Virus record (IMG/VR): IMGVR_UViG_3300031657_000561 | Location: 1-31,879 of that record | DNA: 31,879 nt | Origin: a virus | Strand: one strand, 5' to 3' | In this document: in pieces, positions 8,165-15,514 of the stretch | Layout of the letters: each line of letters starts with the position of its first letter | Numbering within the stretch: the stretch's first letter is position 1 | Position numbers and translations under genes: made by a program | Notes under the pieces: model-generated | Database searches by the model: none | Seen by the model: the letters and a program-made list of their open reading frames with translations, nothing else | What the model was told of the DNA's origin: nothing

Positions 8165-10863
8165 TAGTAGACCACCTCATCAATGATAATTGGTTCACCA
8201 GCACGTAGGGATCCATGGTACAGAGCATCCCCATCACCAACGGCTCCAGTGGCCACAAAGACCAGCATATTGGGGAAATAGTAGACCAGCACATTGGCAT
8301 GTTTGGAGAGTTCCTGGTACTTGATATGAGAGAGCAGATCCGGGAGGCGATCGACCTGGTTGAATTCATAGAATTTGATGTCGCTTGCTGCCATTGCATC
8401 GGTGTTCGAGAGGTTGACTTCATACTGCCTGTATTTGTCAGTATCTGAGATGTTGGCCTTTGATCGATCGATCTCTCTAACATCGTCATACATCCCCTGG
8501 AGCCCGGTCTTGTGGATCAGAGCTAACAGCATATTGCCATCAGAAAGTATCTGATTCTGGCCTTCTCTTGTGGACAGATCGAGTGAGCCTGAGATCACAA
8601 ATGGAGTGATATCGGTTTCTTCTGGAGCTTCATTTTCGTAAATATTGTAAGGATAGATCTCAAGTAACGCAATATAGACTAAATCGTCAGTGACAAGATT
8701 AGCTCCATCAAATGCCCTGCCAGCTGCCGATCTCTGATAAACCCTGAGAGCTCCCGCTTTTCCCTCTACTCTCACGGATTCTGTGACCCACACTCCAGTC
8801 GTTGAGAATATTGCTAATTCACTTGCCTCTCCAGCTATCTCAAAGGCATTCACGTTGGTATTAGCAGCAGGAATATAATAAACGATATCAATTTGATAAT
8901 TTATTAAGTCCTCGATTACAGTGCTAGCCCTGTCAATTCTGTGACTATTTCCTGGGGTGGCATCTGCCCACGTTCTTAGCACGTTATCTTTTGAAGTCAC
9001 ACCATCTGAGATAGCATCAATGTTTCCTGTGACAGTTGCTCTTGTAGCAACGAAACCATCTGCATTAACTGTATAATCAGAATCATAAAGTGCAGCCGGA
9101 TCAAGCTCCGGATCCCCAGGAAGGAAACCAGCAACTCTTGAGACATTATCCTTGAAATAAAGCTTCCCATCTCTGACATACATCTCATCAGACTTCGTTG
9201 ATCCACCTGCGTTATCAGGACAGGTTGCTATGGTCCACGGTTCAAATGTTTCATATCCGAGATCTCTGATCTCAGCTTGAGTAGGTTCACCCTTCAATAC
9301 CATGAACTGAAGAACGCCAGCGCCGAGTCCGGTCCAGGTGTAAGTTTCACCTTTGGCGATCTCAACAGCAGCTTCAATTGTTGCTCCGGTTGCCCATGTA
9401 CCGCTTGAGTCAGAGCATAGAGTGAAGAACTGAGTTTCATAGATATTCGTGAACTCGACCTCATCAGCGTCGTCGTAAGCCCCACCAAGGTTTGCACTCT
9501 TTGCGCCAATCAAGAAAGGCTCATCTAGGGGAGCTTCGTAGTCGTTGGCTGTGGAGCCTGCGTTGAGTTGGATGTTTGAGATTGTGCTAAAGCCATCACC
9601 TACCCGCCAGGAAAAAGAGATAACAACATAGGCTGTACCCTCTGGAACTGATTGGTTTAATTTAGAAATACTCCCTGTTCCATTCAGGGCTGAACCAATT
9701 GACACTTCACTGATGAACTTATCATTAGCATCATAATGGAAAAAGGCTGACCGAAGTTGTGTAGGTTCAATAACATGATTCAGTGTTAATGAATAGCTGT
9801 CAATTCCTACAAGGCCATATTTTAGGCCGATTCCTTCTGCGGTTGGGGATGTCATCTCAAAGCTGATGCCAGTCTCTAAAATGTTATAGTCACTCAGGTC
9901 ATAAAATCCACCCACGCCTGACGTTCTTGGGTTGGTGATAGTCTCAGTACCGATATAGGCTAAATTTCCACCCCTGTTGTTCACAGAATGAACCTCAGTC
10001 ATCTCCATGCCTGAAACGTGAGAATCTCTGAGGATTGATAGAAATGCGTTTCGCTCTGATTCTATGGCTAACCATGTACCGATCAATGCCCAAGTATCAG
10101 TGATATCAACATCTCCACCTGCGCCAGATCCTGCGAGTGCCCAGGAGTAAAGTTCAGCAAGAGAATTGATTGCGACGACTTGATCTGCGGTGAGGGTTCC
10201 AAGGGCTGCGAGGTTGAATATCCCAGAATCAAAGTTTACAGCTGCTGCTCCACCAGTGAATACGGATCTGCATGCATTTGTAATTGAACCATCAAGTTCC
10301 TTTGCTGTGGCAAGCTCATACTTGACGCCTGTTGTCCCTGCTGTATATTTCATCCCAACAGAGAAAACGACCTGTGCAAAGATTGATGCACCCATTGGAT
10401 AGAAGTCACTCCCAACCATGGCATTTGACTTAACATTTGCCATACCGAGAAGCACGTCACCACCAATGCCACCACCCATAACACCAAAAGAAGTGTTGGC
10501 TGCAAAAGTATTGTCATCACCAGCCAGCAATAGAAGGTTCTTATCGAGAGGATTCCCGAGCAATCTCGCATAGAGCTTTGCGCCTTCTACTCCAACGATA
10601 TTTGCTAACCGGCCATAACTAGCCACAGAGCGCTCGATAGCTCCTGCCAGATGTTCTGCAGTCAGATTCTGAACCGTCAGATTGTCAGCAGTTAGATTGT
10701 CAATTGAAGAAGTCCCAATATTCAACACATCCAGTTTCTTGGCTGCATCGACTATCAGACCCTTTAGAGCTGTAACTGCACCAGCAATCACGCCTTTGAA
10801 GGACTGGCCAGCGTCGTCGACTTCTTGAGCTGTGGAGACTATGACTTTCTTAGGATCTGGCAT
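8164..10863 (-). CDS. Large adhesin- or fibre-like structural protein (899 aa)
   Basis: The second-largest gene in the window. The N-terminal 60 residues are helical and hydrophobic, followed by short NLTADNLTVQNLTAEHL-type repeats (about 57-73) that look like a beta-solenoid or trimeric stalk. The middle (about 320-450) resembles jelly-roll carbohydrate-binding modules, including a WRVGDGFSTISNIQLNAGS stretch typical of their C-terminal strands. The remainder is acidic and beta-rich. A receptor-binding or virion-surface role is likely. It is odd that the gene lies between the lysis cassette and the tail chaperones rather than after the tail tip. No protease, depolymerase or glycosidase motif was identified by eye. 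Confidence 0.55.
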   Translation of the reverse strand: MPDPKKVIVSTAQEVDDAGQSFKGVIAGAVTALKGLIVDAAKKLDVLNIGTSSIDNLTADNLTVQNLTAEHLAGAIERSVASYGRLANIVGVEGAKLYARLLGNPLDKNLLLLAGDDNTFAANTSFGVMGGGIGGDVLLGMANVKSNAMVGSDFYPMGASIFAQVVFSVGMKYTAGTTGVKYELATAKELDGSITNACRSVFTGGAAAVNFDSGIFNLAALGTLTADQVVAINSLAELYSWALAGSGAGGDVDITDTWALIGTWLAIESERNAFLSILRDSHVSGMEMTEVHSVNNRGGNLAYIGTETITNPRTSGVGGFYDLSDYNILETGISFEMTSPTAEGIGLKYGLVGIDSYSLTLNHVIEPTQLRSAFFHYDANDKFISEVSIGSALNGTGSISKLNQSVPEGTAYVVISFSWRVGDGFSTISNIQLNAGSTANDYEAPLDEPFLIGAKSANLGGAYDDADEVEFTNIYETQFFTLCSDSSGTWATGATIEAAVEIAKGETYTWTGLGAGVLQFMVLKGEPTQAEIRDLGYETFEPWTIATCPDNAGGSTKSDEMYVRDGKLYFKDNVSRVAGFLPGDPELDPAALYDSDYTVNADGFVATRATVTGNIDAISDGVTSKDNVLRTWADATPGNSHRIDRASTVIEDLINYQIDIVYYIPAANTNVNAFEIAGEASELAIFSTTGVWVTESVRVEGKAGALRVYQRSAAGRAFDGANLVTDDLVYIALLEIYPYNIYENEAPEETDITPFVISGSLDLSTREGQNQILSDGNMLLALIHKTGLQGMYDDVREIDRSKANISDTDKYRQYEVNLSNTDAMAASDIKFYEFNQVDRLPDLLSHIKYQELSKHANVLVYYFPNMLVFVATGAVGDGDALYHGSLRAGEPIIIDEVVY

Positions 10864-10864
10864 G

Positions 10865-11272
10865 TCAACCTCTACTGTGGACTATCAATTGGAAATCTTC
10901 AGAATTTGTGAGATCTGCGAGAATCCGCATCGCATTTGCAGAGTTTGCAACCTTGGGCTCTGCAGTGGGAAGACCGTATCCAGTACCTGGCAGGATACAT
11001 CCTTTGGAGTTCTTCACCCAATTACCAGTATGCATCAGCATCTTGGTACGGCCATGAACATCCTGGACTTGCCAGGACAAACGTTTCTCCGGGTGATTCT
11101 TTGAGATATACCGCTTGCACAGGTAGGTCCCTTCAGCAAGACAACTCTTGAAGGGCTCGTTGAATCTCCAGGGGCGCTCGAGGGTTGCGAGAAATGGAAT
11201 GCCCTGGAAAACCAGAGCACCCATTGTCACGAGATGACTTGAGCTATTGGTATGTAGATGGATCCGCTTCAA
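10865..11272 (-). CDS. DUF5675-like protein, candidate endolysin
   Basis: A 135-residue protein next to two membrane proteins. It carries the pattern of the DUF5675 family: TLERPWRFN (about 31-39), AEGTYLCKRY (46-55), a GRTKMLMHTGNW segment (about 74-85) and GCILPGTG (91-98). The conserved His-x-Gly-Asn plus downstream Gly-Cys-Ile resembles the His/Cys pair of L,D-transpeptidase-fold enzymes, so action on peptidoglycan is plausible. No conventional lysozyme, amidase or transglycosylase was seen in the window, which makes this the best endolysin candidate. No signal peptide is evident, so it would need the adjacent holin-like proteins. The family function is not established; the lysis role is inference from context. 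Confidence 0.6.
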   Translation of the reverse strand: MKRIHLHTNSSSHLVTMGALVFQGIPFLATLERPWRFNEPFKSCLAEGTYLCKRYISKNHPEKRLSWQVQDVHGRTKMLMHTGNWVKNSKGCILPGTGYGLPTAEPKVANSANAMRILADLTNSEDFQLIVHSRG

Positions 11273-11274
11273 GG

Positions 11275-11670
11275 TTAGTACCCTCTACGCCACCCAGTTA
11301 TGACTCCAGCAATACGCTTGAATAGGGCTGAGACTGGCTGCATGATGGCATCATCCCAGGGCCAGGGGGTGAGGTAAGCGATGTAGTTCAGGATCCCTAC
11401 AACGGCCATGATGATGGTGAACCAGGCAAAAAACCATTTGAATACTGGTAGATGAGACATCAGTTTGAGAATGTCCTCCAGGACTATATCATCAATCTCA
11501 AAAGCCACCACCGGAGCAATCTCTTCAGCCAGATTGATCTGAAGTATGTACTCAGGTTCTCTGGGCTGTGGATCCGGATCTGCGAAAGCCGTTTGGGTAA
11601 AAGCGAATAAGACCACGAACATTATGGACAGGAAATAAACGGTAAATAAACGATCTTTAAATAGTCTCAT
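11275..11670 (-). CDS. Membrane protein with signal peptide, lysis cassette
   Basis: A 131-residue protein with a basic start and a hydrophobic signal sequence (about residues 9-29, ending AFTQTAFA before DPDPQ, a good signal-peptidase I site). An acidic periplasmic part (30-65) follows, then a second hydrophobic segment (about 76-101, with FKWFFAWFTIIMAVVGILNY). The C-terminus is basic. It overlaps the upstream holin-like gene by 4 bases and ends 2 bases before the DUF5675 gene starts. Possible roles are holin, pinholin or spanin-like partner. Which of the two membrane proteins forms the pore cannot be decided from sequence alone. Confidence 0.55.
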   Translation of the reverse strand: MRLFKDRLFTVYFLSIMFVVLFAFTQTAFADPDPQPREPEYILQINLAEEIAPVVAFEIDDIVLEDILKLMSHLPVFKWFFAWFTIIMAVVGILNYIAYLTPWPWDDAIMQPVSALFKRIAGVITGWRRGY

Positions 11671-11915
11671 GGTGTTCCTCCGTTGGTTGAGATAATGACA
11701 ATTACTACCTGAACAAGAAAGGCTAGCCCCACGATTGTGGACCAGATCATCTTCACTTTTGAGATGGATTCCTTGTTCTCATAGACCTGACCCTTGACTT
11801 CATGGTAGTTCTTGAGCGTGGTGTTGATAACTGCCAGATCTTTAGTGACAGCCAAGTTTAGCTTGTTGATCGTTTTTGAGAGTTCTCTGATCTCAATTTT
11901 CTCTTCAGCAGTCAT
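11667..11915 (-). CDS. Small holin-like / XhlA-like membrane protein
   Basis: An 82-residue protein with a charged helical, coiled-coil-like N-terminal part (1-55) and one membrane span near the C-terminus (about 56-77, MIWSTIVGLAFLVQVVIVIIS). This layout matches XhlA-type hemolysin/holin partner proteins that sit beside phage endolysins. It is the first gene of a three-gene set with the signal-peptide membrane protein and the DUF5675 protein. A soluble-domain tail anchor of unrelated function is possible, but the neighbourhood favours lysis. Confidence 0.55.
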   Translation of the reverse strand: MTAEEKIEIRELSKTINKLNLAVTKDLAVINTTLKNYHEVKGQVYENKESISKVKMIWSTIVGLAFLVQVVIVIISTNGGTP

Positions 11916-11942
11916 GGCTTCTCTTTTGTTTGGGTAATGGGT

Positions 11943-11977
11943 GGTGGCTGCAGGGGAGCATCAACCCCACAGCCACC
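11943..11977 (-). terminator. Strong hairpin after the 100-aa gene
   Basis: GGTGGCTG (11943-11950) pairs perfectly with CAGCCACC (11970-11977), with an inner GGGG/CCCC pair. It begins a few bases downstream of the stop of the gene ending at 11984. No U-run follows on the minus strand, so it is more likely an attenuator, mRNA-stabilising or processing hairpin than a full intrinsic terminator. Confidence 0.45.
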
Positions 11978-11983
11978 GGGTGT

Positions 11984-12286
11984 TTATTTCAGGGAAGCGC
12001 GGTACTCGATACCCCACTTGACAAAGTCAGCCTCTGTCAGCTCCTGCTTTTTCAAGGTTTTTGCAACCTCTTCGATGAGTGGACCCTTATTGAGTTTGTC
12101 AGGATAATCCACCTTCAGCGAATCCTTACCAATGGCCAGGATCTCTTTCTTGGTGAAGTCATCAATTTCCTCTGGATCCGGAGTAACGAGTTTGAAATCA
12201 CGGCTCTCAAGCTCTTTCTGTCGAGAAGCCGGTACCCGGACTTCAGAGCCCCAGGGGTTTTTCATGATGATTGTTTTGTCGGACAT
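11984..12286 (-). CDS. Small phage protein with N-terminal FluMu-like motif
   Basis: A 100-residue protein between the tube-like protein and the lysis cassette. The N-terminus (IIMKNPWGSEVRVPASRQKELESRDFKLV) has the pattern of short phage modules in which a GxEVxVP strand is followed by a helix and a GF/DFK turn. The C-terminal half (KKEILAIGKDSLKVDYPD to LIEEV) looks like a small helical SAP/LEM-like fold. Such proteins lie among head genes in Mu-like phages, but their role is not settled. A hairpin follows its stop. Function is unknown; a head-completion role is a weak inference. Confidence 0.5.
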   Translation of the reverse strand: MSDKTIIMKNPWGSEVRVPASRQKELESRDFKLVTPDPEEIDDFTKKEILAIGKDSLKVDYPDKLNKGPLIEEVAKTLKKQELTEADFVKWGIEYRASLK

Positions 12287-12306
12287 TTATGACCTCCTGT
12301 TAAGAC

Positions 12307-12789
12307 TTAAGGATTACTTGGATCAATGAGGGTGACGATATCAGCCAGGCTGAGGCCACTCTTTTCAACCTTACAGGGAATCTTGGAAGCTTCACCACCG
12401 GTGAGTGCTGTATCGATCTCAGCAATCATGGCGCTTTCAAGAAACTCAAAGGTGCGTGGATTGGCAAAGCCCTTGACGGTCTGTTCAATGATGACATCGA
12501 CATCAATATTTGAGAGTGCATCAAGTACAGCCAGATTTTCAGAGTGAACATTTGGAAGATCAAAAGATATTTCACAATCATATCCTGATGTGCGAATGAC
12601 AGAACTGCCAGACTCGACCTTTGTTTTGACCACTTCAGGGGTGATTTTGACTTTTGCACCACCCTTGCCGAGCTCACCAACTGTCGTGTAGTCTTCAAAA
12701 TCAGCACCAACACCAGCATTGGGATCTTTCACCTTCACCACTGCTGGTGCATTGATGATGAATCCTTTTCCAACTTTAAAAACTCCCAC
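12307..12789 (-). CDS. Tail-tube-like structural protein
   Basis: A 160-residue beta-rich protein two positions downstream of the capsid gene. GYDCEISFDLPNVHSENLAVLDAL (split here: CEISFDLPN, then HSENLAVLDAL, about residues 71-91) and TFEFLESAMIAEID resemble strands and connecting helix of tail-tube proteins of the lambda V / Mu tube fold. The start is supported by AGGAGG about 8 bases upstream. Its placement apart from the chaperone and tape measure, with lysis and adhesin genes between, is unusual. A capsid decoration protein is the main alternative, since those commonly sit beside the major capsid gene. Confidence 0.45.
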   Translation of the reverse strand: MGVFKVGKGFIINAPAVVKVKDPNAGVGADFEDYTTVGELGKGGAKVKITPEVVKTKVESGSSVIRTSGYDCEISFDLPNVHSENLAVLDALSNIDVDVIIEQTVKGFANPRTFEFLESAMIAEIDTALTGGEASKIPCKVEKSGLSLADIVTLIDPSNP

Positions 12790-12824
12790 AATAAACCTCC
12801 TGGTTAAACATTATTAAAAGCTGT

Positions 12825-12858
12825 GGGGTGTTCATCTCATGGGTAAGACAAACACCCC
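12825..12858 (-). terminator. Hairpin downstream of the capsid gene
   Basis: GGGGTGTT (12825-12832) pairs perfectly with AACACCCC (12851-12858) around an 18-base loop. It starts about 20 bases after the capsid stop. On the minus strand a short TTTT follows some bases later. It may partly terminate transcription or protect the abundant capsid mRNA. Confidence 0.45.
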
Positions 12859-12879
12859 TCTTCTGCTGATCCGGTATTC

Positions 12880-13785
12880 TTATCCGAAGTACAAGCCCTT
12901 CATCCGGACGAGAGCTTTTTTGTTGTACCGCACCGGCACACCGTAAAGCTCAATGTTGCCCTTCTTGATGACCTCGTTGTCAATATCCTTGATAGGAGTA
13001 ACATCAACTCCAACTGTGGTATGGAAACAGACATCATCAAGCTCTGCAAAACGATGGAGATAGAGGGAGGTACATACACCAACTGCAGTTCCCTGATCTT
13101 CAGTCTGGGTGATACCATTCCCCTTGATGGGAACGAGGGGAATATCATTGTAGTGGGGTATGAGCCGTCCGAACTCATTCTTGGACCAGTTCAGGGCATG
13201 GCGCTCACGGGCTTTCTCCTGGAAGTAAGCCCACAGATTTGGATTCATGGCCATGACCTGGGGATCCACATCTGCAATCATTTGATCCAACTGCCGGAAA
13301 AAGATTTTCTCGCTGGCTGCAACATCCAGATCCAGGCCATTGGCTGCCAGGGCAATATCATAGGCAGCATCCACATAGGTCGAAAATCCTGGTAACTCAT
13401 TTCCAGCACCGGTACCGATATACATTTTCGCAACCAGTTTCTTTCCGAAATTGCGGGCAACGCCCTTGAAACGACTGGACTTGAGGGCTGGGATATTCAT
13501 GTGTGTTTGGAGATCCAGCTTATCGATGGAGACTGGCAAGCCTAACATTTTTACGGGAACGCTGGAAGGGGTCTTGTTCAGGTTGTCATCTGCCCCAGCG
13601 TAGTCCGCGCCCTTTGCTCTAGACTGCAACCCACCAGTAGGGTCATCCGTATCCTTATAGGGAATAGCCTCGGCGGTTGTGGGGTAGAACTCCACAAAGT
13701 TCAGGAATGGGGCAGCCTTAATTGCCTCATCGAGAACGGTCTTGTGCAGCTTATCCTTTTTGGCTGTGACCTGTCTTATATTCAT
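12880..13785 (-). CDS. Major capsid protein, HK97-fold (Mu T-like)
   Basis: A 301-residue protein directly after the protease-scaffold gene, the standard place for the major capsid protein. The sequence has the expected globular pattern with no hydrophobic spans: an N-arm (1-60), a segment with AKMYIGTGAGNELPGFSTYVD-type turn (about 119-138; here cut to GTGAGNELPGF), a MAMNPNLWAYF helix (about 178-188) and a C-terminal ELYGVPVRY strand. The size is close to that of Mu-like capsid proteins. A strong CAGGAGG site precedes the ATG. No other gene in the window is a better candidate for the capsid. Confidence 0.8.
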   Translation of the reverse strand: MNIRQVTAKKDKLHKTVLDEAIKAAPFLNFVEFYPTTAEAIPYKDTDDPTGGLQSRAKGADYAGADDNLNKTPSSVPVKMLGLPVSIDKLDLQTHMNIPALKSSRFKGVARNFGKKLVAKMYIGTGAGNELPGFSTYVDAAYDIALAANGLDLDVAASEKIFFRQLDQMIADVDPQVMAMNPNLWAYFQEKARERHALNWSKNEFGRLIPHYNDIPLVPIKGNGITQTEDQGTAVGVCTSLYLHRFAELDDVCFHTTVGVDVTPIKDIDNEVIKKGNIELYGVPVRYNKKALVRMKGLYFG

Positions 13786-13851
13786 ATTTCCTCCTGAGAA
13801 TGGCTCTCTGAAATTTGTCCTGGGATACTCGGCCAGGGATTCGTTTTGGGA

Positions 13852-14319
13852 TTATTTTGTTTTTTTGTCCTGTGCTCTGAAGTAAGCTTCCAGCTCATCC
13901 TCACCTGACTCCGGATCAACCTTTGTGGGATCGTCTCCAGCACCAGAGAGTGAGGGGAGGTTCTTAACAAAGGCTTCAAACCCTTCAGGATCAGCCAGGG
14001 CCAACTTTTGGGCCGTCTCCATTGAAGCTGGAGGGATGATTTTCTTGTGCTTCTCGACAAGAGCAGCTGCTTTTGCCGTTGCAGCTTCTGAGGTCTGTGT
14101 GTTAACACGGCCCTCAAGCTTTTGTAGACGCTCTTTTAGAGCCACCATCTCAGGACTGTCGCCATCTTTTACTTCCAGCTTGGGATCTGGAACCACTGGT
14201 GGGTCAGTTTTGGGCTTGGCTGTAGCATCTGCTTTCATCTTGACGATAGCAGCTTCGATTTCTGTATCTGTTGCCTCAGCTTTTAGGCCCAGCATTGCGA
14301 TCAATTTTTTCTTATCCAT
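13852..14319 (-). CDS. Nested scaffold protein inside the protease gene
   Basis: An in-frame internal start at ATG 14319 (residue 195 of the protease) would give a 155-residue protein beginning MDKKKLIAMLGLKAE. AGGAG at 14329-14333 lies 9 bases upstream, a near-ideal Shine-Dalgarno placement in the middle of a gene. The product covers exactly the charged scaffold part. Independent expression of a scaffold from the 3' part of a protease gene is known for lambda C/Nu3 and Mu I/Z. The site and frame are visible; actual use is inferred. Confidence 0.65.
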   Translation of the reverse strand: MDKKKLIAMLGLKAEATDTEIEAAIVKMKADATAKPKTDPPVVPDPKLEVKDGDSPEMVALKERLQKLEGRVNTQTSEAATAKAAALVEKHKKIIPPASMETAQKLALADPEGFEAFVKNLPSLSGAGDDPTKVDPESGEDELEAYFRAQDKKTK

Positions 14320-14901
14320 TATTTCATTCTCCTGCTTTATCGTTGCCACGAGGTTTGTGTAATCGGCCAATCCCTCGTAAAGATTTGTTGCTTCATCATT
14401 ATCTACCGGGTCAATGATCTCATCGATAAACCCCTGCTCCAGGGCTTGGTCAGCAGTGAGCCAGGTTGTCTCATCCATCATCTTGAGGATATCTGGTTTG
14501 GGGATTTTGGTCTTGCGGTGATATATGCCGACCATGGTATCTGCTAGTTGATCCAGCAGCTTACCAGTACGCTTCATCTCTTCTGAATCACCGTATGCTT
14601 CACCCCTGGGATTGTGGATCATTAAATGGGCAACCTGAGACATGCGTACAGTCTCACCAGCCAATGCAATGACGCTGGCCATACTGGCTGCGTAACCAAT
14701 GATTCGGATCTCAACGTTTTCTTCCTTGAGTAGATTATAGATAGCAAGACCATCAAAAATACTTCCACCTGGTGAGTGGATATAAACGATGAACTCTTCA
14801 ATCCCCTCCGCCTTGTATGCAGTGATTACATCAGCAATATCCTGGGGGGATGTGCCGTATGCACCGATGTAGTTGAAGATGTATATCTTGCCTTTTTTCA
14901 T
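13852..14901 (-). CDS. Prohead protease-scaffold, ClpP (S14) type
   Basis: A 349-residue fusion of a protease with a scaffold tail. The N-terminal 185 residues are ClpP-like: IHSPGGSIFDGLAIYN (41-56), the active Ser in AASMAS (Ser73), the active His in HLMIHNP (His96) and an acidic candidate in MMDETTWLTADQALEQGFID (Asp143). The C-terminal part, from about residue 195, is charged, Ala/Lys/Glu-rich, partly coiled coil, and ends near EAYFRAQDKKTK, as scaffolds do. The protease trims the scaffold and capsid during prohead maturation. It is the first gene of the leftward late operon. Mu gpI works the same way but belongs to a different protease family, so this phage uses the S14 alternative. Confidence 0.87.
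   Translation of the reverse strand: MKKGKIYIFNYIGAYGTSPQDIADVITAYKAEGIEEFIVYIHSPGGSIFDGLAIYNLLKEENVEIRIIGYAASMASVIALAGETVRMSQVAHLMIHNPRGEAYGDSEEMKRTGKLLDQLADTMVGIYHRKTKIPKPDILKMMDETTWLTADQALEQGFIDEIIDPVDNDEATNLYEGLADYTNLVATIKQENEIMDKKKLIAMLGLKAEATDTEIEAAIVKMKADATAKPKTDPPVVPDPKLEVKDGDSPEMVALKERLQKLEGRVNTQTSEAATAKAAALVEKHKKIIPPASMETAQKLALADPEGFEAFVKNLPSLSGAGDDPTKVDPESGEDELEAYFRAQDKKTK
14329..14333 (-). promoter_or_regulatory. Internal ribosome-binding site for the nested scaffold
   Basis: Minus-strand AGGAG, 9 bases before ATG 14319, inside the protease reading frame. It is the main evidence for separate translation of the scaffold. Confidence 0.6.
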
Positions 14902-15000
14902 GGCCTGATTTTATAAGAAGTGCTCTCCCACTCCTATTTTTATTGAGTGAAACACTCATAACCCTGCCATGAATTGTGGTAATCCTGATAGTTTTCGACC
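14902..15000. promoter_or_regulatory. Divergent late promoter region with dyad operator
   Basis: This 99-base gap separates the leftward protease/capsid operon from the rightward terminase/portal operon, so both late transcripts must start in or near it. It contains a perfect dyad TGAGTG-AAA-CACTCA (14944-14958), a plausible binding site for a late activator of the Mor/C type. No textbook sigma-70 pair was found on either strand, which fits activator-dependent late promoters. The TATAAAAT close to the protease start (minus strand, about 14908-14915) is probably too near the ATG to be its -10 box. Confidence 0.5.
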
Positions 15001-15465
15001 ATGAATACACAACATTCACCCGAAACCAGGCGTCGAGCTCGTGAACTTTACTTCCGAGGAGTAACCATCTCGGAGATCTCAAAGGTCCTTGGTGCAAGCA
15101 CCGCCACGATCGCTAGATGGCGGGACAAAGACAAATGGCCAGACCAGAAGGATCTCGTTGAAACCAGCCCTGAATCATTAACCAGAAAAATCAGACAGGC
15201 TCTCCTCGCTATCCTGGACAACACTGATTCTAGTGGCGGGATTTTAACGTCCAAAGACAGTGATCAGATAGCCAAGCTGGTTGCATCCATGAAAAAGATC
15301 GATCCAGGATCCAACTACATCTCAGTGGCCATGGATATCATGAAACGCTACCAGGATCATCTCATGAAACAAGGCATGATGACGGAGGAACTTCTTACAT
15401 CCACACAAGAGTTCCTGAGTGCAGAAATGGACCGTCACGAATTCGCCCGACAATTAGGGGGCTAG
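15001..15465 (+). CDS. terS: Terminase small subunit (DNA-binding)
   Basis: A 154-residue protein just before the large terminase. Residues about 6-43 form a helix-turn-helix of the terminase N-terminal type (ARELYFRGVTISEISKVLG, then TIARWRDKDKW). The rest is helical (about 60-150), as needed for the ring-forming oligomer that recognises phage DNA and feeds the motor. An in-frame TAG just upstream fixes the earliest start at ATG 15001, though no strong Shine-Dalgarno is visible there. It is the first gene of the rightward block. In Mu-like phages this protein directs headful packaging from the phage end. Confidence 0.75.
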   Translation: MNTQHSPETRRRARELYFRGVTISEISKVLGASTATIARWRDKDKWPDQKDLVETSPESLTRKIRQALLAILDNTDSSGGILTSKDSDQIAKLVASMKKIDPGSNYISVAMDIMKRYQDHLMKQGMMTEELLTSTQEFLSAEMDRHEFARQLGG

Positions 15466-15514
15466 CCTGAAAAAGATCACGACCAGAAAGCAGTTTGAGC
15501 TTGAACTGGAGCTA

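Noticed and set aside
8088-8489. 133-aa frame at the end of the 899-aa gene
   Set aside because: Mostly antiframe to the 899-aa gene; the true small gene here is 7991-8164.
13782-14117. 111-aa minus-strand frame after the protease
   Set aside because: It overlaps the scaffold tail in another frame; its Gln/Leu/Pro-rich product is an artefact of the Ala/Lys/Glu codons.
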